Shown here in pieces: positions 1 to 11,932 of a stretch of 64,000 nucleotides of DNA. The position numbers and the translations under genes were made by a program. This DNA is from an uncultured Pelagibacteraceae bacterium. GTDB lineage: Bacteria > Pseudomonadota > Alphaproteobacteria > Pelagibacterales > Pelagibacteraceae. Each line of letters opens with the position of its first letter. Position 1 is the first letter of the stretch. Below the pieces are notes generated by a model. That model was not told where the DNA came from. It did not search any database and saw only the letters and a list, made by a program, of their open reading frames with translations. The DNA is taken from NCBI GenBank assembly GCA_902523185.1, contig CABYYJ010000006.1, forward strand, positions 27,315-91,314. The letters are read 5' to 3'.

Positions 1-419
1 TTGCAATATGTGCAGCTGCTGTGGCAGACTTTAAGCCAATTAAAAAAAGTAAGACTAAAATTAAAAAAGAAAACACAAATTTTAAATCAATTGAATTAGA
101 GAAAAATAGAGATATTGTTGAATTTCTTGGTAAGAACAATAAACATAGGCCAAGCTTAGTAATCGGTTTTGCAGCAGAAACTGAAAATTTAAATAGAAAT
201 GCATTTTCTAAATTAAGACAGAAAAATTGTGATCTTATAGTTGTTAATGATATTTCCAAAAAAGATAGCGGACTTAATTCAGATTATAATAGAGTTTCTA
301 TAATTGATAATTCAGGAAAAATAAAAGTTATAAAAAAAAATAGAAAAAGTTTTATAGCAAATGCAATAGCAGAAATAGTCCTAGATAAACTCTTAATTAA
401 TGACAGACGTTTTAATTAA
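1..419 (+). CDS. coaBC: CoaBC, C-terminal part (phosphopantothenoylcysteine synthetase/decarboxylase), truncated by the window edge
   Basis: Coenzyme A synthesis: the CoaB half joins 4'-phosphopantothenate to cysteine using CTP. The gene enters from the left edge. The first readable codons (from base 3) give AICAAAVADFKP, matching the CoaB motif AAVADF(R/K)P, so a start at base 21 would be an artefact. The remainder fits the CoaB C-terminus: a conserved VIGFAAET segment near base 160, a short N-D-I segment, and a terminal AIAEIVLDKL helix. It overlaps the next gene (dut) by 20 bases, and coaBC-dut is a common alphaproteobacterial pair. The CoaC flavoprotein domain lies outside the window. Confidence 0.9.
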   Translation, partial: AICAAAVADFKPIKKSKTKIKKENTNFKSIELEKNRDIVEFLGKNNKHRPSLVIGFAAETENLNRNAFSKLRQKNCDLIVVNDISKKDSGLNSDYNRVSIIDNSGKIKVIKKNRKSFIANAIAEIVLDKLLINDRRFN

Positions 420-840
420 AAGACTATCAAAAAATATCGAGCTACCTAAATACGAGACAAGTGGTTCATCAGGAATGGATCTTTCAGCTAATATTGAAAT
501 GCAGATAAAAATTGAGCCAGGAAAAACATCAATAATCCCAACTGGTATATCAGTGTCTATACCTAAAAATTTCGAAATACAAATTAGATCAAGATCAGGC
601 TTGGCTGCTAAAAGTCAAATATCAGTTCTTAATTCACCCGGGACCATAGACGCCGATTACAGAGGTGAATTAAAAGTGATATTAATAAACTTGAGTAATA
701 AGACTTTTGTAGTTGAAAAAGGCACGCGCATCGCTCAAATGGTATTATGCCCTATAGTTAAAGCTAAGTTTAAGGAAGTAGATAGCCTAGACGATACAGA
801 TAGAGGAGATGGTGGCTTTGGATCAACTGGGTTGAAATAA
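400..840 (+). CDS. dut: dUTP diphosphatase (dUTPase)
   Basis: Hydrolyses dUTP to dUMP and pyrophosphate, keeping uracil out of DNA and supplying dTMP precursor. At 146 residues it has the usual length of a trimeric dUTPase. All five family motifs are visible in order: MDLSA near residue 26, RSRSGLA near 63, the uridine-binding GTIDADYRGE near 80, RIAQMVL near 110, and the C-terminal P-loop-like GDGGFGSTG, which closes over the neighbouring active site. The start lies inside the end of coaBC, so the two are likely cotranscribed and translationally coupled. Confidence 0.97.
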   Translation: MTDVLIKRLSKNIELPKYETSGSSGMDLSANIEMQIKIEPGKTSIIPTGISVSIPKNFEIQIRSRSGLAAKSQISVLNSPGTIDADYRGELKVILINLSNKTFVVEKGTRIAQMVLCPIVKAKFKEVDSLDDTDRGDGGFGSTGLK

Positions 841-843
841 TTT

Positions 844-1587
844 ATGCAATTAGGATTGAAAGATTTTAAAAGGTTTGAAAAACAAATAATTCTTAAAAAT
901 GTTGGAGTAGCTGGACAAAAAAAAATATTTAATGCTAAAGTATTAATAATCGGTATTGGGGGTTTGGGTTGCCCACTTTTAACTTACTTAGCTGCATCTG
1001 GGGTTGGGACAATAGGAATCGCAGATCCAGATAAAATTGAAATAAGTAATTTGAATCGACAAACATTATTTACTGCTAATGATATAGGTAAGTTCAAAGT
1101 CGACCAGGCTAAATATATTATTAATAGAATAAATAATAAGATTAGAATTAAAGTTTTTAAAAAAAAAATAACCTTAAAGAATATTAAATCAGCAATTAGA
1201 GATTTTGATATAATTTGTGATGGAACAGATAATTTTGAGACAAGATACTTGGTCAATGATGAATGTAAAAAAATGAAAAAAATACTCATCTCTGCAGCAA
1301 TTAGTAAATTTGATGGCCACTTATATAAGTTTAATTTTAAAAAAAAGACTTCCTGTTACAGATGCTTTATGCCGGAAATGCCTGTTTTTGAGAGAAATTG
1401 TGAAACAGATGGGATTTTCTCTCCAGTAGCTGGAATTTTAGGATCACTACAAGCTAATGAAGTTTTAAAAACAATTATAGGATTAAGAAACAGTTTAGAT
1501 AACCAGATGATGATTTTTGATTCAATTAAAATAAATTTAAGAAAAATAAAATTATCTTTAAACCCTGAGTGTAAAAACAAATGTTAA
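844..1587 (+). CDS. MoeB/ThiF/HesA-family adenylyltransferase (E1-like)
   Basis: Family members adenylate the C-terminal glycine of a ubiquitin-like sulfur carrier (MoaD or ThiS). The nucleotide-binding GIGGLGCPLLTYLA is near residue 37, followed by a D-x-D-x-I-E-x-SNLNRQ segment that binds ATP and magnesium. Two CxxC pairs (CYRC near 176 and the C-terminal CKNKC) would hold the structural zinc, and RNCETDGIFSPVAG carries the catalytic-type cysteine. At 247 residues it is a stand-alone E1 without a rhodanese domain. No carrier gene is nearby, so molybdopterin and thiamine roles cannot be separated. It starts 3 bases after dut. Confidence 0.88.
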   Translation: MQLGLKDFKRFEKQIILKNVGVAGQKKIFNAKVLIIGIGGLGCPLLTYLAASGVGTIGIADPDKIEISNLNRQTLFTANDIGKFKVDQAKYIINRINNKIRIKVFKKKITLKNIKSAIRDFDIICDGTDNFETRYLVNDECKKMKKILISAAISKFDGHLYKFNFKKKTSCYRCFMPEMPVFERNCETDGIFSPVAGILGSLQANEVLKTIIGLRNSLDNQMMIFDSIKINLRKIKLSLNPECKNKC

Positions 1588-2027
1588 AAATTGTTTATAT
1601 TATTTTTATTTTTTATTTTTCATTTAAGAGTCTTTTCGCAAATGAATACTTTCTAACATTGAGAAATGACAAAGTAAATCTAAGACAAGGACCGTCTTTC
1701 GAATATCCTATCAAATTATTTTACAAAAAAAAATTTTTACCTGTCGTAATTCAAGATAAATCTGAAAATTTTCGGAAAATAAGAGATCATGAAAATAATA
1801 CCGGTTGGATCCATATTTCACAATTATCAAAAAAAAAAGCAGCAATCGTAATTGACGATAATGCTTACATTTATTCGAGCAGCACTATTTACTCTAAACC
1901 TTTGGCTGTATCAGAAAGTGGAAAACTCTTAATTTTCAAAAAATGCAAAGAGAATTGGTGTAAACTATCGAATAAAGATATCAAAGGATGGATAAAGAAA
2001 GAGCATCTTTGGGGAAAAATTAATTAA
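1581..2027 (+). CDS. secreted SH3-domain protein
   Basis: A 148-residue protein with a signal peptide (residues 1 to about 20, ending SLFA before NEYF) and two bacterial SH3-like repeats. The first contains VNLRQGPSFEYP and the matching GWIHISQL; the second ends KGWIKKEHLWG. This resembles the alphaproteobacterial SH3 family (DUF1058 type), usually placed at the envelope with a suspected peptidoglycan-binding role. It overlaps the E1-like gene by 7 bases. The 3' end meets the leftward DUF2061 gene with one base between them. The exact ligand is unknown. Confidence 0.8.
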   Translation: MLKIVYIIFIFYFSFKSLFANEYFLTLRNDKVNLRQGPSFEYPIKLFYKKKFLPVVIQDKSENFRKIRDHENNTGWIHISQLSKKKAAIVIDDNAYIYSSSTIYSKPLAVSESGKLLIFKKCKENWCKLSNKDIKGWIKKEHLWGKIN

Positions 2028-2028
2028 T

Positions 2029-2274
2029 TTATTTTTTTTTGTACTTTGATGACCAAACTTTATCTAAAACAAAGTACCAGACTGCATTGGCAATCGGTTC
2101 AACAATAGCATCCGTAAGAGCAACCATAAAAGATACGTCTGCTATTAACATCAATACAGTAATTGCAATTAAAAAATGACCAATGGTATAAATTAATGTT
2201 CTTAAAAGTGAGCCTTTATTATTCTCGTATATGTCCTTGGCTGTAAGATATATTCCTCTATTGAATTCTGCCAT
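2029..2274 (-). CDS. DUF2061-like small membrane protein
   Basis: An 81-residue protein with two hydrophobic segments (about 25-44 and 47-68). Its layout resembles DUF2061: a basic N-terminal part ending LLRTLIYTIGHFLI, then a second span ending WYFVLDKVWSSKYKKK. The family has no established biochemical function. It is the last gene of the leftward series irr-katG-oxygenase and overlaps the oxygenase gene by 17 bases, so the two are probably translated together. The shared transcript with katG suggests, but does not prove, a role in iron or oxidative stress. Confidence 0.7.
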   Translation of the reverse strand: MAEFNRGIYLTAKDIYENNKGSLLRTLIYTIGHFLIAITVLMLIADVSFMVALTDAIVEPIANAVWYFVLDKVWSSKYKKK

Positions 2275-2905
2275 TATTATTGAATGGATTTTCTAGAACA
2301 CAAGCTACTAAGTGTATTCTATTCTGTTCCCCTCCATTAAAAAAGTTATGATACTTTGTGTTATTTGTTATTGTCACTGTGCCATCGGCTGGCATATGTT
2401 TACTTACTTCTTCAATAACCATTCTGCATCCTTTATTAGTTATTATTGGAACATGTAATCTTGGCTCGGGATCTCTGTGCCAACTAAGTGTAGATCTAGG
2501 TTCTTTAAGAAGTATTCTTACTCTTCCAAGTTTAAAATTCTCTTTTAAAGTATTAAAAACATGTTCGAAATAAGTTCCCTTAAACTCTGGAAGCAATTCC
2601 GTATATTTTGACTCATCTATCGGTTTATCTCTCATCGCCTCTTTGCCGCTTTCATCTGGAATAGTCCAGTAAGTCCCTCTAACGTTATGACCTTCGATTG
2701 AAGATTTATCACCTGGTATTTGGTTTACTGGAATTGCGCCAAAATTTTTGATACCTAGAGAATTAAAATTTTTTTGCTTTAAAATTTTTTCTAAATCACT
2801 TCTTAATTTATTAATGTCAAATTTAAGATCTGGCACTTGATAAAAATCGCCACTAATTTTATTATTAAGAGTTTCCACATTTTCCATTTTTTTTACCGTT
2901 TCCAT
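2258..2905 (-). CDS. 2-oxoglutarate/Fe(II) oxygenase, aspartyl/asparaginyl beta-hydroxylase-like
   Basis: A 215-residue protein with the double-stranded beta-helix signature of the Asp/Asn beta-hydroxylase family. WHRDPEPRLHVPI supplies His143 and Asp145, KYHNFFNGG supplies His186, and NRIHLV supplies Arg196 for 2-oxoglutarate. Classical AspH enzymes use only two histidines, whereas this one keeps an HxD pair and so has the common 2-His-1-carboxylate triad. The substrate is unknown and could be a protein or a small molecule. It begins one base after the katG stop, so it is almost certainly in the katG transcript. Confidence 0.75.
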   Translation of the reverse strand: METVKKMENVETLNNKISGDFYQVPDLKFDINKLRSDLEKILKQKNFNSLGIKNFGAIPVNQIPGDKSSIEGHNVRGTYWTIPDESGKEAMRDKPIDESKYTELLPEFKGTYFEHVFNTLKENFKLGRVRILLKEPRSTLSWHRDPEPRLHVPIITNKGCRMVIEEVSKHMPADGTVTITNNTKYHNFFNGGEQNRIHLVACVLENPFNNNGRIQ

Positions 2906-2906
2906 T

Positions 2907-5107
<2,201 letters not shown>

Positions 5108-5129
5108 GTGAAAAGCAAGCGACAAACTG

Positions 5130-5537
5130 TCAGTTTTTCAAATTTATAAATACCTCAATGTTCTTTATTTTTTTTCCATTTGGAGCCTTAGGCAATTTTT
5201 GTATAACTACATCTTTTGCGTTTATATCAATCAGCTCTGAAGTATCATTATCGTAAAAATGATGATGATTAGAAACATTTGTATCAAAATAAGTTTTTTT
5301 TCCTCTTACCTCAATTTCATTTAGATGTCCTGCAGCTTTAAATGCATGAACTGTGTTGTAGATTGTGGCTAAAGCAAATTTAGTAGAAGTTTTTTTTAGT
5401 AATAACTTATTGAGACTTTCAACTGTAAAATGAATAGTTTTTTCTCTATCAAATAAAAATTTTGCAATTTCCACTCTCTGCTTTGTTGGTCTTAAGCCTG
5501 AACTACGTAATTTGTTTAAAATTTCTATAAGTTTCAT
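5130..5537 (-). CDS. irr: Irr, Fur-family iron/heme response regulator
   Basis: A 135-residue Fur-family regulator. The winged-helix part contains LRPTKQR near residue 15 and a recognition segment ALATIYNTVHAFKAAG near 55-70. The KTYFDTN-(V)SNHHHFY segment near 81-95, with three consecutive histidines (91-93), is characteristic of Irr, which senses heme and iron status in alphaproteobacteria. The N-terminal heme regulatory cysteine motif of Bradyrhizobium Irr is absent. Lying next to fabA-fabB-fabI matches the rhizobial arrangement, which supports Irr over PerR. An Irr box in its own promoter suggests autoregulation, and katG follows on the same strand. Confidence 0.85.
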   Translation of the reverse strand: MKLIEILNKLRSSGLRPTKQRVEIAKFLFDREKTIHFTVESLNKLLLKKTSTKFALATIYNTVHAFKAAGHLNEIEVRGKKTYFDTNVSNHHHFYDNDTSELIDINAKDVVIQKLPKAPNGKKIKNIEVFINLKN

Positions 5538-5561
5538 GGTTTTTTTAGCTTTTTGAGCTAG

Positions 5562-5578
5562 TTTATAATCATTCTAAA
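5562..5578. promoter_or_regulatory. Irr (ICE-type) box between irr and fabA
   Basis: On the minus strand this reads TTTAGAATGATTATAAA, matching TTTAGAA-N3-TT-N-TAAA exactly. It lies 24 bases before the irr start and 52 bases before fabA. On the plus strand it contains a perfect TATAAT (5564-5569) that could be a fabA -10, and on the minus strand a TATAAA that could serve irr. One bound dimer could therefore affect both divergent transcripts. Confidence 0.72.
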
Positions 5579-5630
5579 ACAAAATATATATGAATACTAT
5601 ATTAAATCAAGTAAAAGTGATTTTAAATTT

Positions 5631-6134
5631 ATGGAAAAAAACAGCTATACTTATGATGAATTAATTTCGTGTGGAGAGGGAAAATTATTTGGAGAAGGAA
5701 ATGCTAAACTTCCTCTACCACCGATGTTAATGTTTGATAGAATAACTGAAATTAAAAAAGATAAAGGTGAGTTTAAAAAAGGTTTTATTAAGGCTGAACT
5801 TGATATCAAAGATAATTTATGGTTCTTTGATTGTCACTTTAAAAAAGACCCAGTTATGCCTGGGTGCCTTGGATTAGATGCGATGTGGCAATTAGTTGGC
5901 TTTTACCTTGGTTGGATTGGTGAACCAGGAAAGGGTAGAGCGCTAGGAGTTAATAGTGTTAAATTTACTGGAGAAGTTTTAAAAAATATTAAAATGGCAA
6001 CTTATGAAATTAATATGAAGAGGATTTTAAAAAAAGAAGGTACTGCAGTAGGTCTAGCAAACGGTATTTTAAGCGCTGATGGCAAAATAATTTATACAGC
6101 TGAAAATTTGAAAGTAGGGTTGTTTAAGTCATGA
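5631..6134 (+). CDS. fabA: 3-hydroxydecanoyl-ACP dehydratase/isomerase FabA
   Basis: Introduces the double bond for unsaturated fatty acids by dehydrating 3-hydroxydecanoyl-ACP and isomerising trans-2 to cis-3-decenoyl-ACP. The 167-residue length is typical. The catalytic histidine is in [23 protein letters not shown] (about residue 70) and the catalytic acid is the Asp of GLDAMW. It begins the rightward fabA-fabB-fabI operon and overlaps fabB by 4 bases (ATGA). The promoter region is shared with irr and holds an Irr-type box, so iron or heme status may influence it. Confidence 0.97.
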   Translation: MEKNSYTYDELISCGEGKLFGEGNAKLPLPPMLMFDRITEIKKDKGEFKKGFIKAELDIKDNLWFFDCHFKKDPVMPGCLGLDAMWQLVGFYLGWIGEPGKGRALGVNSVKFTGEVLKNIKMATYEINMKRILKKEGTAVGLANGILSADGKIIYTAENLKVGLFKS

Positions 6135-7345
6135 AAAGAGTTGTTATAACTGGAATAGGTGTGGTTTCTTGTTTGGGAAACAATCAAGAAGAAGTTTATA
6201 AATCTTTACTAAACGCTAAATCAGGGATTACATTTGCAGAAGAGTATAAAGAATATAATTTAAAAAGTCATGTTCATGGAAAACCAAATATAAAACTTGA
6301 GGACTTTGTAGATAGAAAATTTATAAGATTCATGGGGCCTGGATCAGCTTATAATTATATTTCTATGAATGAAGCTGTAAAAGACTCAGGCTTAGAGGAA
6401 AAAGATGTTAGTAACATAACTACTGGAATGATAATGGGATCTGGCGGACCGTCTATTGAAAACGTAATATTAGCTGCAGATAAAACTAGAGAAAAAAGCC
6501 CTAAAAGGATGGGTCCTTTTGTTGTGCCAAGAACTATGTCTAGTACTGCATCAGCAACTCTTGCAGTACCATTTAAAATAAAAGGAGTTAACTATACAAT
6601 CAGTTCAGCTTGCGCAACCAGCGGTCATTGTATTGGTAATGCAATGGAGTTAATCCAACTAGGAAAACAAAAAATTATTTTTGCAGGTGGAAGCGATGAA
6701 GTACATTTCGCAATGACTGCAATGTTTGATGCTATGACAGCCCTTTCCTCAAAATATAATGATACTCCTGAAAAAGCTTCTAGGCCCTATGATAAAACAC
6801 GAGATGGCTTTGTTATCTCAGGTGGAGGAGGGGTGTTAGTTTTGGAGGAGTACGAGCACGCAAAGTCAAGAGGTGCGAAGATATATGCAGAGCTTACTGG
6901 ATACGGTGCCACATCTGATGGTTATGACATGGTGGCTCCTTCTGGAGAGGGCGCAGTCAGATGTATGAAAATGGCATTGAGTACTACAAAAAATAAAATT
7001 GATTATATAAATACTCACGGTACATCAACACCTGTCGGAGATATAACAGAATTGAAAGCTGTAGGAGAAGTTTTCAGTGATTATAAACCAAAAATTAGTT
7101 CAACCAAATCTCTTGCAGGTCATTCTCTAGGAGCTACATCAGTTCATGAGGCTGTTTATAGTTTAATTATGATGAAAAATAATTTTATAGCTGCCTCTGC
7201 AAATATTAGCGATATGGATGAGGATGCAAAAAGATATCCAATTGTTACAAAAGTAGAAAAAGATGTAAATTTAAATTCTGTAATGTCGAATAGTTTCGGC
7301 TTTGGCGGGACTAATGCTACTTTAGTTTTTGAAAAGGTAAAATAA
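6131..7345 (+). CDS. fabB: 3-oxoacyl-ACP synthase I FabB
   Basis: Condensing enzyme that elongates acyl-ACP, including the cis-unsaturated branch made by FabA. The 404-residue thiolase-fold protein has the active cysteine in [12 protein letters not shown] near residue 160. The two catalytic histidines are in [12 protein letters not shown] (about 298) and [10 protein letters not shown] (about 333), and the FGFGGTNAT signature is near the C-terminus. Pairing with fabA and fabI identifies FabB rather than FabF. It overlaps fabA by 4 bases and shares one base with the fabI start. Confidence 0.97.
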   Translation: MKRVVITGIGVVSCLGNNQEEVYKSLLNAKSGITFAEEYKEYNLKSHVHGKPNIKLEDFVDRKFIRFMGPGSAYNYISMNEAVKDSGLEEKDVSNITTGMIMGSGGPSIENVILAADKTREKSPKRMGPFVVPRTMSSTASATLAVPFKIKGVNYTISSACATSGHCIGNAMELIQLGKQKIIFAGGSDEVHFAMTAMFDAMTALSSKYNDTPEKASRPYDKTRDGFVISGGGGVLVLEEYEHAKSRGAKIYAELTGYGATSDGYDMVAPSGEGAVRCMKMALSTTKNKIDYINTHGTSTPVGDITELKAVGEVFSDYKPKISSTKSLAGHSLGATSVHEAVYSLIMMKNNFIAASANISDMDEDAKRYPIVTKVEKDVNLNSVMSNSFGFGGTNATLVFEKVK

Positions 7346-8130
7346 TGAGTTTAATGAAGGGAAAAAAAGGTCTGATAATGGGAGTTGCAAACGAGCGTTC
7401 TATTGCTTGGGGTATATCTCAAAAACTTGCAGAAGCTGGGGCAGAATTAGCTTTTACTTACTTAGGTGATGCTTTAAAAAAGAGAGTTGTTCCTTTAGCA
7501 GAAAAATTAAACTCAAAATTAACTTTCAGTTGCGATGTTGAAAAAAATGATGAAGTTGTTCAACTTTTCAAAGATGTAAAGTCAAAATGGGGAGAAATAG
7601 ATTTTGTAGTTCATGCAGTGGCTTTTTCCGATAAATCAGAGTTATCAGGAGAATATTTAAATACTACAAGAGAAAATTTTCTTAGAAGTATGCTAATCTC
7701 TTGTTTTTCATTTACTGAAGTAGCCAAGGAGGCTTCAAAAATAATGAAAGAGGGAGGAAGTTTGCTAACACTTACTTATGAGTCTACTAAAGCTATTCCA
7801 AATTATAATGTTATGGGGGTTTGTAAATCTGCTTTAGAGGCCAGTGTAAAATATTTAGCCAGGGATCTTGGTGGAAAAAAGATTAGAGTAAACGCAATCA
7901 GCGCAGGACCCATAAAAACTTTAGCTGCTTCTGCAATTGGAGATGCAAAATTTTTATATAAATGGAATGAAGATCATTCCTTTTTAAAAAGAAATGTAGA
8001 TATTCACGATGTTGGAAATTCTGCGTTTTATTTAATTAGTAATTTAGCTGCAGGTGTTACTGGTGAAATACATTATGTAGATGCTGGATATAATAAAGTT
8101 GGAATGCCAGATCCTAAAAATATTACTTAA
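7345..8130 (+). CDS. fabI: enoyl-ACP reductase FabI (NADH)
   Basis: Reduces trans-2-enoyl-ACP in the last step of each fatty acid elongation cycle. It is a 261-residue short-chain dehydrogenase-like protein. The GVANERSIAWGI nucleotide-binding segment near residue 13 is specific to FabI, and the catalytic Y-x6-K pair is visible in NYNVMGVCKSALEAS near 153-160. It ends the fabAB-fabI operon. Its last 8 bases overlap the end of the opposing deacetylase gene, leaving no room for a separate terminator. Confidence 0.97.
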   Translation: MSLMKGKKGLIMGVANERSIAWGISQKLAEAGAELAFTYLGDALKKRVVPLAEKLNSKLTFSCDVEKNDEVVQLFKDVKSKWGEIDFVVHAVAFSDKSELSGEYLNTTRENFLRSMLISCFSFTEVAKEASKIMKEGGSLLTLTYESTKAIPNYNVMGVCKSALEASVKYLARDLGGKKIRVNAISAGPIKTLAASAIGDAKFLYKWNEDHSFLKRNVDIHDVGNSAFYLISNLAAGVTGEIHYVDAGYNKVGMPDPKNIT

Positions 8131-8887
8131 ACAATCTTGCTGTTTTAAGAGTTTTTTCAACTATAAAATTTGTTATATTCTGAATAGAATTAGGGTCTGT
8201 GATACCTATTATATAATCCAAATCAACTATTTTGTTATGATGTTTAACGATAAAATTTTCAAATCTTTCGAAGTCTTTGTCATCCCAATAGTTTATATGT
8301 AGTTGAGTAGACTGAATACCAAATGGTAAAAATATTTCTCTGTAAAAAAGTTGAGGAATAAAAAGCAAATCATCTTTGTAAAAAGGAAATAATCCATATC
8401 CGTCTATAATTATTTTAATATCTTTTTTTTTTAAGGCCTCTAATGTATTTTGATCATAAATATGATTAGGAGCAAAAAAACTTCTTATCTTTATTTGCCT
8501 TTTTTGAAACTCAAACAAACCAGACTCAATTTTGCTTAACTGTTTTGAAAATTCTAATCCATAAAATTCAGAGTCACCACCATAATTGAAAACATCATTT
8601 TTGTCAGATTTTTGAGTATAAAGATGGTTGCATCCGTGCATTGTTATTTCCCAACCCTTATTTTTCCAATTTGTGACTTTATCCCAAAAGAGTTCGGTTT
8701 TTGGATAAGTTAATAGTTCAGGATCTTTATTAGCTGGGATAACACCAAGTAGTGGTTTGATTTTGTATTTATCAAATAATAATTCACATTTTTCCATTAA
8801 TGCCCAATTCATATTCTCACATATATCATCCATTCGGATAAGTAATCCGGTATATTTAGAAAAAATTTTATTTATTGAATTAAACAT
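8123..8887 (-). CDS. polysaccharide deacetylase-like protein (DUF2334 type)
   Basis: A 254-residue protein resembling DUF2334 polysaccharide deacetylases. RMDDICENMNW near residue 18 has the metal-binding Asp pair at the end of the first strand, and WEITMHGCNHLY near 93 supplies H-x3-H ligands. AFFAPNH-like FFAPNHIYDQ near 138 matches the active-site loop, and there is no signal peptide. It is divergent from an acetyltransferase gene with 23 bases between the starts, suggesting a shared role in sugar N- or O-acyl modification. Its substrate cannot be told from sequence. Confidence 0.75.
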   Translation of the reverse strand: MFNSINKIFSKYTGLLIRMDDICENMNWALMEKCELLFDKYKIKPLLGVIPANKDPELLTYPKTELFWDKVTNWKNKGWEITMHGCNHLYTQKSDKNDVFNYGGDSEFYGLEFSKQLSKIESGLFEFQKRQIKIRSFFAPNHIYDQNTLEALKKKDIKIIIDGYGLFPFYKDDLLFIPQLFYREIFLPFGIQSTQLHINYWDDKDFERFENFIVKHHNKIVDLDYIIGITDPNSIQNITNFIVEKTLKTARLFK

Positions 8888-8910
8888 ATTTATTTATATT
8901 TTATCTTACA

Positions 8911-9858
8911 GTGAGCAAATTTCATATAAAAAAGGTATCTGAAATAGATAAAAAGAAACTATTAAAATTTTATCAAGAGTCTTTTGATTATAAAAATAAT
9001 AATCTAGATATTTTAAATTGGCGATACAGGCCTGGATTTAAAAGTTTTGAACCTCTCGTTTTAGAGGTTGATGAAGAGATTTGCGGGCATGCTGGCCTTA
9101 TAGCAAATGATTTAAAAATCAAAGATGATATAAAAACTGGCATTTGGTTTACTGATTTTTATGTAAAAGAAAAATGTAGATCTTTAGGATATGGAAAATT
9201 ATTGACTAAAGAATGGATGAAAATTTGTCCAATTAAAATAACACTGTGCAATGATCTATCTTTAAAAATTTTTAAAAAAATGAATTGGTCTTATAATAAT
9301 AAATTTTTAAAAAAAATAAAAATTACGAACTTGCTTAATTTTATTCCAATTTTCAAAAAAGCTAAAGAGTTAGAAATAAATAATAATAATTTAGGAGATT
9401 TAAAACTTGAAGATACAAATAATCAAACTATTTCCAGAGTAGCAAATGAAAGTGAAAAATTATTATCGGGAAAATCATTAGGAATTGTAAGAGATGAAAA
9501 CTGGTTTAAATGGCGAATCTTAGATTATCCTGAAAAGAAAAATATTTTTATTTTTAGATATATAGACACAAACATAATTGCTGAGATAAAAATTAAAGAT
9601 AGTTTTAAAATTTTGAATATTATTTATGTTTCAAAACCAATAAAGATAAGTTTATCAAACCTTTTTTCAAATTTTGCTAAAAACAATAAGATTAATTTTA
9701 TAAGTTTTATTTCAGAAAAAAAAGAATTATTCAACATTAACACGCCGTGGAGTAGAAAACTCAACTTTGCTTTCTTTACAGAAGACTCTTCGATTAAACA
9801 TTTAATTAACGAATTTGATAATATTCAATTTATAGATAGCGATATTGGTTTTATTTAA
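8911..9858 (+). CDS. GNAT-family N-acetyltransferase
   Basis: A 315-residue protein starting at GTG. The N-terminal half (about 1-150) has the GNAT core: a strand with CGHAGLIANDL, then TDFYVKEKCRSLGYGKLLTKEW, matching the R/Q-x-x-G-x-G/A acetyl-CoA loop. The second half (about 160-315) lacks motifs that I recognise and may be a second, degenerate GNAT fold. It pairs divergently with a deacetylase-like gene, suggesting glycan or lipid-sugar modification. The 3' end is one base from the convergent pnp gene. Confidence 0.7.
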   Translation: MSKFHIKKVSEIDKKKLLKFYQESFDYKNNNLDILNWRYRPGFKSFEPLVLEVDEEICGHAGLIANDLKIKDDIKTGIWFTDFYVKEKCRSLGYGKLLTKEWMKICPIKITLCNDLSLKIFKKMNWSYNNKFLKKIKITNLLNFIPIFKKAKELEINNNNLGDLKLEDTNNQTISRVANESEKLLSGKSLGIVRDENWFKWRILDYPEKKNIFIFRYIDTNIIAEIKIKDSFKILNIIYVSKPIKISLSNLFSNFAKNNKINFISFISEKKELFNINTPWSRKLNFAFFTEDSSIKHLINEFDNIQFIDSDIGFI

Positions 9859-9859
9859 A

Positions 9860-11932
9860 TTATACTGACGCTTGTTTAATTGATAATTTTACTTTTCCTC
9901 TATCAAATCCAACTACTTTTACAGACACTTCATCGCCTTCTTTTACAACATCACCAACTTTTGCAACACGTTTATCAGCCAGTTCTGAAATATGAACAAG
10001 ACCGTCTTGTTTTCCTAAAAAGTTAACGAAAGCTCCAAATTCCATTATTTTAACAACTTTACCTTTATAAATTTTACCCATTTCTGGTTTGGCAATTAAA
10101 TTTTTAATAAAATCGATAGCTTTATTTCTTGAGGATTCATCTGGGGCTGCCACTGTTACTTCTCCAGTATCTTTTACATCAACTTTAGCTCCCGATGTCT
10201 CAACAATTTCTCGTATTGTTGCACCCCCTTTTCCAATTACTGTTGCTATATCTTTTTTATCAACTTTAATTGTTTCCATTTTTGGTGTGTGTTTCGAAAA
10301 CTCTTTTCTTGATGTTTTAATAGCTTTATTCATTTCACTTAAAATATGTTCTCGTCCACCTTTCGCTTGATCTAAAGCTTTTTCCATAATTTCAAAAGTA
10401 ATACCTGTTATTTTTATATCCATCTGAAGTGAGGTAATACCATTTTTTGTGCCAGCGACTTTAAAATCCATATCACCTAAATGATCTTCGTCCCCCAAAA
10501 TATCAGAAAGCACAGAAAAATCGTCACCCTCCTTGATTAACCCCATTGCAATTCCAGCAACTGGCTCCTTTATTGGAACTCCTGCATCCATTAAAGATAA
10601 TGAGGTTCCACACACTGTTGCCATAGATGAAGATCCGTTTGACTCAGTAATTTCTGAAACTACTCTAAGTGTATAAGGAAAACTTTCCTTTGATGGTAAA
10701 GATGAATTTATTGCTCTCCATGCTAATTTACCGTGTCCAATTTCTCTTCTTCCAGTACCTATTCTTCCGCATTCTCCAACTGAAAAAGGTGGAAAATTAT
10801 AGTGCAACATGAAATTAGATCTTTGCATTCCTTCGAGACTTTCTAGTCTTTGCTCATCATCTGTCATACCTAGTGTAGTCACCACTAGAGCTTGAGTTTC
10901 TCCTCTAGTAAAAAGAGCAGATCCATGAGTTCTTGGTAAAACACCAACCTCACATTTTATCTGTCTTACGTCTGCTAGACCTCTGCCATCTATTCTTTTC
11001 TTTTCTTTTAAAATTGCGGTTCTAACAATATCTTTCTCTAATGATTTCAGTTGAGACATTACTTGATTTTCTGTAACGGTTTCATCTTCCCCAAACATTT
11101 CTTTACATTGTGTCTCTATTTCAGAAATAGCTGAAGATCTCTTTTTCTTATCTATTTCTTTAAATGCGCTTCTTAATCCACCTTCAAATTTTTCAGAGAT
11201 TTTCTTTTTAATCTCAGAATGATCAACTTCTTCAACTTCCCATTTAGGTTTGCTAGCTTTTTTTGCCAATTTTTCTATTGCTTCAATTATCGGTACAAAT
11301 TTTTCATGGCCAAATTTTACAGCATCTAGCATAACTTTTTCGGATAATCCCGATGTTTCAGACTCAACCATAAGAACTGCATCTTTAGTTCCAGCAACTA
11401 CAAGATCTAATTCAGAGTCTTTTAATTCTTCCACAGATGGATTTAATAGATACTTTCCATCTTTGTAGCCAACTCTACTAGCCGCTATAGGACCTAAAAA
11501 TGGTAATCCAGAAATTGCTAAAGCTGCTGAAGAAGCTATAATTGATAATATATCTGGTTGATTTTCACTATCATATGACAAGACTGTAGGAAGAACTTGA
11601 ACCTCATTCATAAAACCAGATGGAAATAAAGGTCTTATTGGTCTATCTATTAATCTAGAAATTAATGTTTCTGCTTCAGTTGGTCTTGCTTCTCTTTTAA
11701 AATATCCCCCAGGTATTTTTCCAGCTGCATAATATTTTTCTTGATAATTTACGGACAAGGGAAAATAATCTTGACCTTCTGCAACTTTTTTAGCTCCTAC
11801 TGCTGTTGCTATCACAACTGTTTCTCCAAGAGTAGCAATGATAGCTCCATCTGCTTGTCTTGCTATTTTACCTGTTTCTAAAGTTAATTTTTTACCATTA
11901 ACTTCTAATTCTTCTTTATTTATTTTGAACAT
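9860..11932 (-). CDS. pnp: polyribonucleotide nucleotidyltransferase (PNPase)
   Basis: Phosphorolytic 3'-5' exoribonuclease of RNA decay. The 690 residues contain two RNase PH-like domains (about 1-230 and 310-540), including the second-domain [10 protein letters not shown] and [19 protein letters not shown] domain follows ([12 protein letters not shown] near 560), then an S1 domain ([28 protein letters not shown] near 620). The alphaproteobacterial order rpsO-pnp is conserved: its ATG shares one base with the rpsO stop. It is the last gene of the nusA-infB-rbfA-rpsO-pnp series. Confidence 0.98.
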   Translation of the reverse strand: MFKINKEELEVNGKKLTLETGKIARQADGAIIATLGETVVIATAVGAKKVAEGQDYFPLSVNYQEKYYAAGKIPGGYFKREARPTEAETLISRLIDRPIRPLFPSGFMNEVQVLPTVLSYDSENQPDILSIIASSAALAISGLPFLGPIAASRVGYKDGKYLLNPSVEELKDSELDLVVAGTKDAVLMVESETSGLSEKVMLDAVKFGHEKFVPIIEAIEKLAKKASKPKWEVEEVDHSEIKKKISEKFEGGLRSAFKEIDKKKRSSAISEIETQCKEMFGEDETVTENQVMSQLKSLEKDIVRTAILKEKKRIDGRGLADVRQIKCEVGVLPRTHGSALFTRGETQALVVTTLGMTDDEQRLESLEGMQRSNFMLHYNFPPFSVGECGRIGTGRREIGHGKLAWRAINSSLPSKESFPYTLRVVSEITESNGSSSMATVCGTSLSLMDAGVPIKEPVAGIAMGLIKEGDDFSVLSDILGDEDHLGDMDFKVAGTKNGITSLQMDIKITGITFEIMEKALDQAKGGREHILSEMNKAIKTSRKEFSKHTPKMETIKVDKKDIATVIGKGGATIREIVETSGAKVDVKDTGEVTVAAPDESSRNKAIDFIKNLIAKPEMGKIYKGKVVKIMEFGAFVNFLGKQDGLVHISELADKRVAKVGDVVKEGDEVSVKVVGFDRGKVKLSIKQASV

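Noticed and set aside
8081..8302. Rightward 73-codon frame across the fabI/deacetylase junction
   Set aside because: It is a shadow of two real genes, with no ribosome site or family features.
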